Assembly (NCBI GenBank): GCA_964495805.1
Contig: CAZBWV010000095.1
Coordinates: 1-17,021, forward strand
Direction: 5' to 3'
DNA length: 17,021 nt
Source: JALXCH01 sp964495805
Lineage (GTDB): Bacteria; Calditrichota; Calditrichia; RBG-13-44-9
Shown: positions 6,167-13,524 of the stretch, piece after piece
Position numbering within the stretch: the first letter of the stretch is position 1
Layout: the number at the start of each line of letters is the position of its first letter
Program-made: the position numbers and the translations under genes
The notes under the pieces: generated by a model
Told to the model about the DNA's origin: nothing
The model's database searches: none
The model's input: the letters and a program-made list of their open reading frames with translations, nothing else

Positions 6167-7603
6167 ATGGGAAATGAACTGGCACGATCTCTTCAGACCC
6201 CGGCCTCGCAACCGGAAACTGTCCAGGGAAAATGGCAACAGTGCCTAACGCTTATGAAAGAGAAGGTCACCCATCAGGCATTTCAAACCTGGCTGGAGCC
6301 CATCATTCCGGTGAACTTCGTGGACAATCAGCTCATCCTTCGAGTGCCATCTCAATTCTTTTACGAATGGATTGAATCCAATTTTTACGAAATCCTGCAC
6401 ACAGCAGTTAAGAAGGTATTTGGCCTTCACGCTAAAATCGATTACCTCATTGCCTCTCGCCCCGATTCGGAACCGGAAACAATGAATCTGGAAACCCCGG
6501 AAAAATCAGAAACACCAGAAAAAACCGAAACTCCTGCCATAATCAGCGATGAGATTAATCTGGATAATCGTTATTCCTTTACCAATTTTTTTGTGGGCAA
6601 CGACAATGAGCTGGCTTTGCGAGCCGCCCAGGAAGTCGCTCGCCATCCCGGTAAAACGGATTTCAATCCCCTGTTTGTTTACGGAGATACAGGTTGCGGA
6701 AAAACCCACCTGCTAAATGCTTTAGGCAAAGCAGTACTGGAAAAAACCAAACGGAAGAAAGTCCGTTATTACAGCAGCGAAGTGTTTGTAAATGAATATA
6801 TATACGCCCTGCAAACCAAAAATATCGATAAATTCAACCGACAATTTCTGAGAAACGATGTAATATTATTCGATGATGTTCATTTTTTATCAGGGAAAAA
6901 TAAATCTCAGGAAGGACTCTACTTTTTACTCAGCGAAATGGAACGTCGTCGCAAACAGATTGTGATTTCCTCCAGCATTCCTCCTTCCCAGCTCAAGGGC
7001 TTTAAAAAACGTTTGATCTCTTTTTTTAAACGCGGTTTGATTGTTGATCTGATTCCCCCCAGTTACCAGACCCGTATTCGCTGGATGGAAGACTATTGTC
7101 AGAGGAATAATCTGAACCTGCTTCCGGAGGTTAAAGAGTTGCTGGCTCGTACCCTGACCGAAGGGCTTCATCAGATGCGCGCGGTGATGGTGCGTATTGC
7201 TGCCCAGAGTTCACTGTTAGGTGAACCCGTCTCTCTGCAGGCAACCCGGCGCATCCTGGAGCAAATTGACACCAGCTGGGTGGAAAAAAACGGTCATTTC
7301 CCCTTCCAGAAAAGCATTAAAATCGAGGACATCATTCGCACTGTAGCGGAATATCTCAATATTCCCCAGGACTTGATTGTCGGTTTTTCCCGCCAGCGGG
7401 AAGTCTCTTACGCCCGACAGATTGCCATTTATCTCTGCAAAGAACTAACCCACCTGCCGTTTCAATCCATAGGGTACTACTTCAGCGACCGCCATTATAC
7501 TGCCATCCTGTACAACTACCGCAAAATTGCCGAACAGATCCACCACAACAGCATGCTGGCCGGAATGATCTCGGAGATAAAAAGCCGGCTATATTTCGAT
7601 TGA
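6167..7603 (+). CDS. divergent full-length DnaA-like AAA+ protein (probable DnaA paralogue)
   Basis: The 478 residues follow DnaA domain order. Domain I (about 20-95) is well conserved. A linker (about 96-135) contains a repeated ETPEK-type motif. Domain III is AAA+ (about 136-350) with Walker A GDTGCGKT 173-180 and Walker B ILFDD ending at 236-237. Domain IV (about 380-478) includes RQREVSYARQIAIYL. By hand alignment to E. coli DnaA, key residues differ: sensor 1 Asp is Ser270, the arginine finger (R285) is Phe286 and sensor 2 Arg (R334) is His335. The DNA signature GGRDHTTV reads SDRHYTAI (440-447). The basic-loop arginines (R411, R417) and Gln418 are retained. The neighbour is rpmB, not rpmH or dnaN. 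I infer a DnaA paralogue with altered ATP response and DNA specificity. It could still be the only DnaA of a lineage with divergent replication control; one window cannot tell. Confidence 0.9.
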   Translation: MGNELARSLQTPASQPETVQGKWQQCLTLMKEKVTHQAFQTWLEPIIPVNFVDNQLILRVPSQFFYEWIESNFYEILHTAVKKVFGLHAKIDYLIASRPDSEPETMNLETPEKSETPEKTETPAIISDEINLDNRYSFTNFFVGNDNELALRAAQEVARHPGKTDFNPLFVYGDTGCGKTHLLNALGKAVLEKTKRKKVRYYSSEVFVNEYIYALQTKNIDKFNRQFLRNDVILFDDVHFLSGKNKSQEGLYFLLSEMERRRKQIVISSSIPPSQLKGFKKRLISFFKRGLIVDLIPPSYQTRIRWMEDYCQRNNLNLLPEVKELLARTLTEGLHQMRAVMVRIAAQSSLLGEPVSLQATRRILEQIDTSWVEKNGHFPFQKSIKIEDIIRTVAEYLNIPQDLIVGFSRQREVSYARQIAIYLCKELTHLPFQSIGYYFSDRHYTAILYNYRKIAEQIHHNSMLAGMISEIKSRLYFD

Positions 7604-7716
7604 AAAAGCCAGGGAAACGGCGGGAATGGGAGCAACAGTTTCAGCTACTGCTTGAAATTCGTGCATTTCGTACGTATCATACCCACTCGAATGATTCAGC
7701 TTCTAAAACTGAGTGA
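7600..7716 (+). CDS. possible 38-residue ORF overlapping the end of the dnaA-like gene
   Basis: A TTG overlaps the dnaA-like stop codon (TTGA at 7600-7603) and opens 38 codons ending at 7716. The translation is basic and begins LKKPGKRREWEQQFQLLLEI. The stop lies two to eight bases before the ATGs at 7718 and 7724 of the next gene, so it would bridge the gap by translational coupling. There is no ribosome site of its own and no recognised family. Random ORFs of this length are common. Confidence 0.15.
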   Translation: MKKPGKRREWEQQFQLLLEIRAFRTYHTHSNDSASKTE

Positions 7717-7723
7717 AATGAGA

Positions 7724-8641
7724 ATGGGAAAATCCCGTTTTATTGGAGCAGTTTTTTTAATCGCCTTTTCGGGTTTACTGGCATTGGGCTCGGGATTCAA
7801 CGACCAACAGGATTCGGTTTCAGTGCGCCCGGTGGCATCCCCGGATACTCAGATTGTTACCACCGATTCGGATTCACTTCCTCGTTCGCTGGATCGCTAC
7901 GTCCCCAATCACGCCTTCCGTCCGGGAGAAAAACTGGACTTTGTAGTCCGTTACGGATTCATCAAAGCCGGATATGCAACCATGGAAGTGCAGGAAGTTG
8001 TACCGGTGCGCGATCGCATGGCGTATCGCATTGTTTCCACTGCCCGCTCTGCCCGAACGTTCGATTTTGTTTTTAAAGTGCGCGACCAGGTGGAAACTCT
8101 CATGGACACACTGGGTCTTTTCTCCTGGCACTTCAAAAAAATGCTGCGCGAGGGAGGCTACAAGTTCGACCTGTTAGTGGATTACGACCAGTACATGGGG
8201 AAAGCCCATGTGAAAACCATCCGTTATTTTAACGAAGAACCGCTTCGGGTTCGCTCGCAGGAAGAGTTTGACCTCACCATCCCACCCTACGTGCTGGATA
8301 TTCTCGCATCCTTTTACTATGTGCGAACTCAGGAGCTGGAAGTGGGACACCCCATTTATTTGACCAATCACGATAATAAAAAAATTTACGACCTGAAGGT
8401 TCTGGTACAAAAGCGGGAAACCATTAAAGTGAAAGCGGGCAAATTCAGGTGCATTGTGGTGGAACCGGTTTTGCGCGGGGAGGCAATATTCAAACAAAAG
8501 GGTCGGTTGTGGGTATGGCTGAGCGATGACCGGTACAAAATTCCCGTGCAAATGAAAAGCAAGGTGTTCATCGGCAGCATAACCACCGAACTGAAAGCCA
8601 TCCATGGCGTGCCACTTCCTCTTCCTTCCCAGATTCAATAA
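7724..8641 (+). CDS. secreted DUF3108 domain protein
   Basis: From ATG 7724 the protein is 305 residues: an N-terminal signal peptide (positive MGKSR, then a hydrophobic run to about residue 22), then a linker and a DUF3108-type domain. The domain begins around FRPGEKLDFVVRYGFIKAG and ends with the typical LWVWLSDDRYKIPVQMKSKVF stretch. DUF3108 proteins are periplasmic or outer-membrane-associated beta-rich proteins of unknown function, common in Gram-negative bacteria. The ORF stays open back to a TTG at 7652, with ATGs at 7691 and 7718. I chose 7724 because GAGTGA lies seven bases upstream and the signal peptide starts cleanly; the choice is uncertain. It follows the dnaA-like gene on the same strand by 120 bases and converges on the DUF1232 gene. 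Confidence 0.85.
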   Translation: MGKSRFIGAVFLIAFSGLLALGSGFNDQQDSVSVRPVASPDTQIVTTDSDSLPRSLDRYVPNHAFRPGEKLDFVVRYGFIKAGYATMEVQEVVPVRDRMAYRIVSTARSARTFDFVFKVRDQVETLMDTLGLFSWHFKKMLREGGYKFDLLVDYDQYMGKAHVKTIRYFNEEPLRVRSQEEFDLTIPPYVLDILASFYYVRTQELEVGHPIYLTNHDNKKIYDLKVLVQKRETIKVKAGKFRCIVVEPVLRGEAIFKQKGRLWVWLSDDRYKIPVQMKSKVFIGSITTELKAIHGVPLPLPSQIQ

Positions 8642-8654
8642 AATTCAACGGGGG

Positions 8655-9059
8655 TCAGGGAGTTACCTGAACCTCGATTCCTCGCTCCTGCCGAAAGCGT
8701 TTAAACTTCTCCAGGTCTTCTTTGATGGCACTGACCACAAAGGCAATCACCGTGGCATCGTCCAGAAATCCCAGACCAGGAAGCATATCGGGAATCACAT
8801 CAAAAGGATTGAGAAAGTACACCAGCGCCGCCACGGCAAAAACCAGTGTGCGCCAGGGAATAAACGGGTATTCTTTATTAAAATAGGATCGAACCATTTG
8901 AATTAACGTAAGCAGGTCGTCCCAGAAACTTTTCAGGCGAACTTTCTCTTTTTGTGCTTTAGCGATTGCTTCTTCCAGCATCGCCTGAACTTTTTCCTTC
9001 TCCTGCAATAGTTTCTCTGCAGCTTCCCGTGCTTTCCGAAACTCCTGATTCTCCTGCAT
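8655..9059 (-). CDS. DUF1232 (YkvA-like) protein with N-terminal coiled coil
   Basis: This is a 134-residue protein. Residues 1-45 are highly charged (Glu, Lys, Ala, Gln) and look like a coiled coil. Residues about 70-110 carry the DUF1232 hallmark: a hydrophobic helix followed by YFLNPFDVIPDMLPGLGFLDDATV. DUF1232 proteins are small membrane-associated proteins of unknown function. The start is secure: the near-complete anti-Shine-Dalgarno match AGGAGGTGG (9064-9072) lies four bases before the ATG. It is the last gene of the minus-strand run, 63 bases after the YgjV-like gene, and its stop is only 13 bases from the convergent DUF3108 stop. Confidence 0.85.
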   Translation of the reverse strand: MQENQEFRKAREAAEKLLQEKEKVQAMLEEAIAKAQKEKVRLKSFWDDLLTLIQMVRSYFNKEYPFIPWRTLVFAVAALVYFLNPFDVIPDMLPGLGFLDDATVIAFVVSAIKEDLEKFKRFRQERGIEVQVTP

Positions 9060-9122
9060 GAAACCACCTCCTGATTTTTTATTAATTAGAAACGAATGTG
9101 CGGAAATTTGTTCCCCATTCGG

Positions 9123-9749
9123 TTAAATGGCTCGCTCGAAATACTTCTCACCATGAATTGTTACCGGGCGAAAACCCATTTTCTTCAGATATTTTTCGTG
9201 CTGCCGCACCGAGGCGCGGGTCAGATAGCGTTTGTATCCTTTGCTGCCAAAAATCTTTTTCCCCCGCCCAAAAACAAAATGAGCGCTTTTCATATCCCGA
9301 AAATCAGGTGTTACGTAATCCAGCACAATCTCCAGGGTTTCCTTATCCCGAGGTTCAGCAATAAATAACCCCGCGGGAACCATATTACGGAACAGAAAAA
9401 TGATGTGCGGGTTTTTCAGTTTGTTCAGAGTAAAATCCGGGAAATATTTTTTTATATCGTCCTGGTAGAAATGGACAAACCGATTTAAAAACGGCGTATT
9501 CACATCAGGAACGCGCATGATCTCGAAATACTCCTTTTTGGTGCGAATTTGTACCAGCCGGTAGAAATGAGTGGAAGCAATAAAACCGTTTAATACAAAC
9601 ACCGGCAGGGAATGAATCATAAGCCCGTACACACTGAACAGGCCCGAACCAATCATTCCCAGAGTGCGCAATTTTACCAGCGATTTCATGCTCATGGAAA
9701 TGGCTACCAGAACCGATGCGGCGTAACCAAATATCTCAATCCAGGTCAT
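9123..9749 (-). CDS. YgjV-like membrane protein fused to a GNAT-like C-terminal domain
   Basis: The 208 residues split in two. The first 70 form about three membrane helices (roughly 3-20, 28-45 and 47-67) with the YgjV-type pattern GYAASVLVAISMSMKSL and a conserved Asn in FVLNGFIAS. Residues about 75-208 are soluble. The segment MVPAGLFIAEPRDKETLEIVLDYV, a following FVFG strand and the closing HEKYLKKMGFRPV resemble the last strands and helix of GNAT acetyltransferases. E. coli YgjV (about 183 residues) is membrane throughout, so this looks like a fusion of a half-size YgjV with an acyltransferase-like domain. The ATG at 9749 has GAGGAAAG just upstream. The GNAT assignment is inference from motif order. 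Confidence 0.65.
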   Translation of the reverse strand: MTWIEIFGYAASVLVAISMSMKSLVKLRTLGMIGSGLFSVYGLMIHSLPVFVLNGFIASTHFYRLVQIRTKKEYFEIMRVPDVNTPFLNRFVHFYQDDIKKYFPDFTLNKLKNPHIIFLFRNMVPAGLFIAEPRDKETLEIVLDYVTPDFRDMKSAHFVFGRGKKIFGSKGYKRYLTRASVRQHEKYLKKMGFRPVTIHGEKYFERAI

Positions 9750-9785
9750 TCTTTCCTCAATTTTTTGAATTTACCGGCGTAATAT

Positions 9786-9805
9786 AACAAACCGACCGGG
9801 TTGTT
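9786..9805. repeat. short imperfect inverted repeat upstream of the YgjV-like gene
   Basis: AACAAACC at 9786-9793 and GGGTTGTT at 9798-9805 form an 8-bp stem with one mismatch around GACC. It lies 37 bases before the YgjV-like start and 107 beyond the YjiH stop. No T tract follows on either strand, so an operator is as likely as a terminator. Confidence 0.3.
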
Positions 9806-9912
9806 GCGAACGTTTTCGGGGAAACCTGCGCTGGCGATATTCTTCGGGGAATTGGCCAGAACAGGAGAATACCGCTAAGTTGCAAAATGAAACAATGGGA
9901 TAAATTAACTTG

Positions 9913-11256
9913 TTAGTGAAGCAGGTGAAAAGTCTGCATCAAACGAACCACCAGCGCCAGAATGGGAAGCAGCAGCGCCGTGCGGATGAGAAACAATGCT
10001 ACGAGTTGACCAAAGCGTACCGGTATTTCCCGAAACATATCCAGAATCATGGGTCCCAGACTGGAGAAAAAAATAAGCTGAGAAACAGAGAGTACGGCGA
10101 TAAAAAAGCGCACGCTTTCCGAAGCGCCGGTAACCAGCAGTGCCGGAATGTACATCTCCGTTATTTCCACCAGGATGGCAGGCGCCACAACAGATGGCTG
10201 GGGGAGTCCCAGGATTCGAATCACCGGAATTAAAGGAGCACCTAAATAGTGAAATACCGGAGTAAATTTGGCCACCATCAGGGAAAGGGTTCCAATGGAG
10301 AGGATGGTACCAATGATGGAGGCGGCCAGTCGCAGGCCATCGCCCAGCGCTTCGAGAAGCACCCGCGGGAACGGTGGAGCGACTGCCGCCCGTCGAAGAG
10401 CGTTCTCCACCGCCCGGCGAAAGAGCCCTCCGGTGGGTTCGTCAAACCCCGCTTCCTCTTCCGGTTCCGCCACATAATCATCCGGTACCCGAGAGATGGG
10501 AGGAATTCGCACCAGAACCACCGTCAAAAACACGATGGCCAGAAAATAAAGGATGACCACCAGCGGAAACAGGTGGAGAAGCTCCAGGGTGGAGCACACC
10601 ACACCCACAAAGCCAATGGAGACGGTACTGAAGCAGGTCGCAATGGTAAATGCTTGTCGGCGTGTGTAGCCGCCCCGTAGCATCACCGTGCGGGTCAGGT
10701 ACAGTCCCACGCTGTAAGAGCCCACCCAGCTGGTCAGGGCATCCAGTGCAGCCCGCCCCGGAAGCCGAAACAGCGGTCGCATGAACGGTTCTGCCAGCGT
10801 GCCTAAAAATTCCATTCCGCCGTACACCACAAACAACTGCACAAATATGGCTCCCACAGGAATAATCAGCGCAACGGAAACAGCCAGCACCTGCCAGATG
10901 AGCGCATCGATTTTTGCTTCGTGGATGGGTGCAGGCATGGCGCGCAGCACAAACAGAATCGCCAGGATTAAACCGGCAAGGCGAAAGAATACAATGGTGC
11001 GGGAGGTGCGAAAATCGTCCGCATAGCGGGTTAGCCTGCCCAGGTGAACCAGCAACGTCGCAACTCCGCCCATTAAAATAATCAAAAAGGTGTACAGCTC
11101 CACAGTGCGGGGAAACGAATGCCGAAGTCCGCTGATTATCACATCAAACGGAACGGTAATTTTGCCATGATGGGAAACAGGAAAGAGAAAGAAGAAAAAG
11201 CCCACCAGTGTGGCCAGGAGAAATCGAATTGTCCTGAGACTGAATTGTTTTTTCAT
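9913..11256 (-). CDS. YjiH family membrane protein with nucleoside-recognition (Gate) domain
   Basis: This 447-residue polytopic protein has about ten hydrophobic segments and the YjiH hallmarks. The N-terminal segment is FLLATLVGFFFFLFPV, with HGKITVPFDVI following, and the central part has TSWVGSYSVGLYLTRTVMLRGGYTRRQA followed by FSTVSIGFVGV, the Gate-like repeat seen in nucleoside transporters and spore-maturation proteins. A charged loop (about 262-290) separates the two halves. The second half carries PAILVEITEMYIPALL. Substrate is unknown. The start ATG at 11256 lacks a clear Shine-Dalgarno. It lies 70 bases downstream of the AAA ATPase gene on the same strand. Confidence 0.85.
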   Translation of the reverse strand: MKKQFSLRTIRFLLATLVGFFFFLFPVSHHGKITVPFDVIISGLRHSFPRTVELYTFLIILMGGVATLLVHLGRLTRYADDFRTSRTIVFFRLAGLILAILFVLRAMPAPIHEAKIDALIWQVLAVSVALIIPVGAIFVQLFVVYGGMEFLGTLAEPFMRPLFRLPGRAALDALTSWVGSYSVGLYLTRTVMLRGGYTRRQAFTIATCFSTVSIGFVGVVCSTLELLHLFPLVVILYFLAIVFLTVVLVRIPPISRVPDDYVAEPEEEAGFDEPTGGLFRRAVENALRRAAVAPPFPRVLLEALGDGLRLAASIIGTILSIGTLSLMVAKFTPVFHYLGAPLIPVIRILGLPQPSVVAPAILVEITEMYIPALLVTGASESVRFFIAVLSVSQLIFFSSLGPMILDMFREIPVRFGQLVALFLIRTALLLPILALVVRLMQTFHLLH

Positions 11257-11326
11257 TTAACAGAAATTTTCGTCCACATTCCGTACAAGAGCAGATATTT
11301 TATTTTTGGAGTTCCATAACTTATCG

Positions 11327-12529
11327 TCAGATTTCCGGATTTCTACGATGAACCATACTCTGTAACCCAAAATAAACCGGATATATTTCGTTTACAAAAC
11401 GATAACTTCCTCGCCCATGTTCTGTATCCGGTTCAATCACTCCCAATTGTCGAATCCGCCTTAAAAAATTATGAAATACTTTTCTCTCGGCTTCAGTCAG
11501 TTTGGTTTCAATATCTTTTTTCCGGAAACTACGGGAGAAGCTTGCTCCCAGCTTGTAAAGAATGGAACGATAATGCTCACTGCGAATCACACGCAAAACC
11601 TTGGGATCAAGATATTTTTTCCCGATATTCAATGCAGCATCCACTATTCCTACTTGCGCATCTCTTTCAGTGATTACGTCATCCTGATCGATCCAGTAAA
11701 TAGAATCACCAATTTCTTGCATCAGTAAAGGTAAACCACTGGAATAATGCACCATCATTTTCATTGCTTCAGGTTCTACTTTTTTACCTGCTTGCTCTTC
11801 AAAGGTTTTATGAAAAAAGCTCTTTACTTCTTCATCCGACAACTTTTCTACTTCAATAATCCGAAATATGCGCATCAATGATGGTTGGTGATGGGACAAG
11901 GCATCTCGTTTTTCCGGCATACCGATAAGCATTATAAAAACAGGAAATTTTTTAAAAGAAACCGCTGCTTCATCTACAAAACTTTTATACCAATTCGCAA
12001 AATCAGGCTGTTCAGCTAATCCGTTGATATCATCTAAGGCAAGAAACAAAGCGGTCTTTTTGTCTTTTAACTTTTCCAGAATATTTATAAGCACTTGAGG
12101 GAAATTTTCTACCAGTTTTTCCAGTTCTTTCTCAGGCGGAGTAAATGAAATTGTAAGTCCAAATAAATCGACTTCGGTAATGTATTGACCAAACAACCGC
12201 GAAATTTCCGGAAACCATTTCTCCTGTTTTGCTTCCTTTAATATCTGTTGAAAAATATGATGGACCATTTCCTTCAGCGTTTTTACTCTTCCCAGAAAAA
12301 CGTGGACTCCCAGAATGTTAAAATTGGAAGTTGCATAATATCTGACAAAAGATGCCAGAGAGCTCTTTCCGATTCCACGTTCTCCCACTAAAAAAACATT
12401 TTCCTGCTTTCCGGCAACGGATTGTCGAACATATCGGGTTATTTTTTTGATTAAATTCGTTCGACCGACAAAGAAATCAACTGGAACCGGTGCACCAGGT
12501 GTAAACGGACTATCCGATTTATTATTCAT
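11327..12529 (-). CDS. AAA/STAND-type ATPase with C-terminal winged-helix-like region
   Basis: The 400 residues resemble the Orc1/Cdc6-like or archaeal-type ATPase group (AAA_16). A lead-in reads VDFFVGRTNLIKKI, then Walker A GERGIGKS (49-56) and Walker B LFLALDDI (Asp166-Asp167). A sensor-1-like strand FIMLIGMPE (198-206) and the GLP motif typical of STAND ATPases (265-267) follow. Residues about 315-395 are predicted as a winged-helix-like DNA- or protein-binding part. No effector domain (nuclease, TIR, protease) is visible. Base composition is much poorer in GC than its flanks: 60-base rows sampled here hold 17 and 21 G/C against 33 in the adjoining rluA-type gene, suggesting a separate origin. 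It probably has its own promoter (12566-12594). Role unknown; a regulatory or partner-dependent NTPase is the inference. Confidence 0.8.
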   Translation of the reverse strand: MNNKSDSPFTPGAPVPVDFFVGRTNLIKKITRYVRQSVAGKQENVFLVGERGIGKSSLASFVRYYATSNFNILGVHVFLGRVKTLKEMVHHIFQQILKEAKQEKWFPEISRLFGQYITEVDLFGLTISFTPPEKELEKLVENFPQVLINILEKLKDKKTALFLALDDINGLAEQPDFANWYKSFVDEAAVSFKKFPVFIMLIGMPEKRDALSHHQPSLMRIFRIIEVEKLSDEEVKSFFHKTFEEQAGKKVEPEAMKMMVHYSSGLPLLMQEIGDSIYWIDQDDVITERDAQVGIVDAALNIGKKYLDPKVLRVIRSEHYRSILYKLGASFSRSFRKKDIETKLTEAERKVFHNFLRRIRQLGVIEPDTEHGRGSYRFVNEIYPVYFGLQSMVHRRNPEI

Positions 12530-12565
12530 AAGCCAGATTCATTTTAGTTTTTTAAATTTGTTAAT

Positions 12566-12594
12566 AAGATAAACATCTTTGTTAATTCACACAA
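12566..12594 (-). promoter_or_regulatory. candidate promoter of the AAA ATPase gene
   Basis: On the minus strand TTGTGT (12594-12589) and TATCTT (12571-12566) are separated by 17 bases, within the AT-rich 200-base gap between the RluA-type and ATPase genes. Matches are three or four of six each. It would give a leader of about 30 bases. Confidence 0.35.
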
Positions 12595-12700
12595 AGGAAA
12601 AGGACAGGAAAAAACTTTTTTGCCATTCCAAATATTTCACGGTTTTCTGGCGATAATAAAGTACTTTTTAAATACAACTTTCTGACCTGTACCAGGGAAG

Positions 12701-12719
12701 AGAAAAATTATATTTTTCT
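12701..12719 (-). terminator. possible weak AT-rich terminator after the RluA-type gene
   Basis: AGAAAAAT at 12701-12708 and ATTTTTCT at 12712-12719 form an 8-bp hairpin with a three-base loop, 11 bases past the stop at 12730. It is almost entirely A/T, so its strength is doubtful. Confidence 0.3.
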
Positions 12720-12729
12720 TAAAACCACT

Positions 12730-13524
12730 TCAATATAATTTATCCCACTTTCGCAGTGCATTAAGCAGGGCACGAAAATCCTTGGGAAGCGGTGCCTGAA
12801 AATGCACCGGTTCACCGCTGCCAGGATGCTGAAACTGAATTCGGTAGGCATGGAGCGAAAGTCGTGAGATGATAGCCGACGCCACCTCCCCGGTTTGTCG
12901 GCGCCCGGTTTTCAGGAATCCAATAGTAAGGTGCGAGACACCGTGATACAACGGGTCCACCGCCAGGGGATGCCCGATGGCCTGCAAATGCACGCGAATC
13001 TGATGCGTGCGCCCGGTATGGGGATGCACTTCTAACAGGGCAAAGTGCCGGAATTGTTCCAGCACCCGATAACGGGTGAGCGCCGGTTTCCCCCGCTCGT
13101 GGATGCGTACCCGTCCCCGCCGTTTACCCGTATCGATAGGGAAATCCACCTCACCTTCGCTCTCCGATTCGGGAAAAACACCTTCCACCACCGCCCAGTA
13201 AGTTTTTTCCACCCGATTCTCTTCGAACTGACGATTTAATTCCCGGTGTGCTTCCGGATGGCGAGCAAATACAACAATGCCACTGGTATCCATATCAATG
13301 CGATGCACCGTCCAGATGGTCTGCTCCCGCAAATCGCCCTGTTTGCGGGACTGTGCCTCCAGCAAGGCTTTCACATTGGTAAAGGCAGGAACAAATTGAT
13401 CGGGAATCACCCGCAGCCCGGCCGGCTTGTTAACCACCAGGATGTCCTCATCCTGATACAAAATTTCCACGGTTTGCTTTCGACCGGTAGCATCCCGTAA
13501 ATGAATGTTGTGTAATTCCGTCAT
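12730..13524 (-). CDS. RluA family 23S/tRNA pseudouridine synthase
   Basis: RluA-family enzymes isomerise specific uridines in rRNA or tRNA to pseudouridine. The 264-residue protein has the catalytic motif HRIDMDTSG at 74-82 with nucleophile Asp77. It also has the lead strand ILVVNKPAGLRVIP (28-41), KTYWAVVEG (about 107-115) and the conserved HPHTGRTHQIRVHL region. There is no N-terminal S4 domain, unlike RluC and RluD, so it is of the RluA/TruC size class; the target uridine cannot be assigned. Its ATG overlaps the ClC stop codon by four bases (ATGA at 13524-13521), so the two are translationally coupled. Confidence 0.92.
   Translation of the reverse strand: MTELHNIHLRDATGRKQTVEILYQDEDILVVNKPAGLRVIPDQFVPAFTNVKALLEAQSRKQGDLREQTIWTVHRIDMDTSGIVVFARHPEAHRELNRQFEENRVEKTYWAVVEGVFPESESEGEVDFPIDTGKRRGRVRIHERGKPALTRYRVLEQFRHFALLEVHPHTGRTHQIRVHLQAIGHPLAVDPLYHGVSHLTIGFLKTGRRQTGEVASAIISRLSLHAYRIQFQHPGSGEPVHFQAPLPKDFRALLNALRKWDKLY

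Noticed and set aside
7019..7028. Run of seven T residues in the dnaA-like gene at the arginine-finger position, considered as a sequencing frameshift
   Set aside because: The reading frame matches DnaA well both before and after the run, so no base is gained or lost; the substitution looks real.
8174..8638. Long minus-strand ORF (154 residues) opposite the DUF3108 gene
   Set aside because: It is wholly within a gene with a recognised domain on the plus strand, with no family match and no ribosome site.
11315..11325. Eleven bases shared with the palindrome upstream of the dnaA-like gene (CCATAACTTAT)
   Set aside because: Many 11-base matches are expected by chance in 17 kb, and the second copy is not palindromic.
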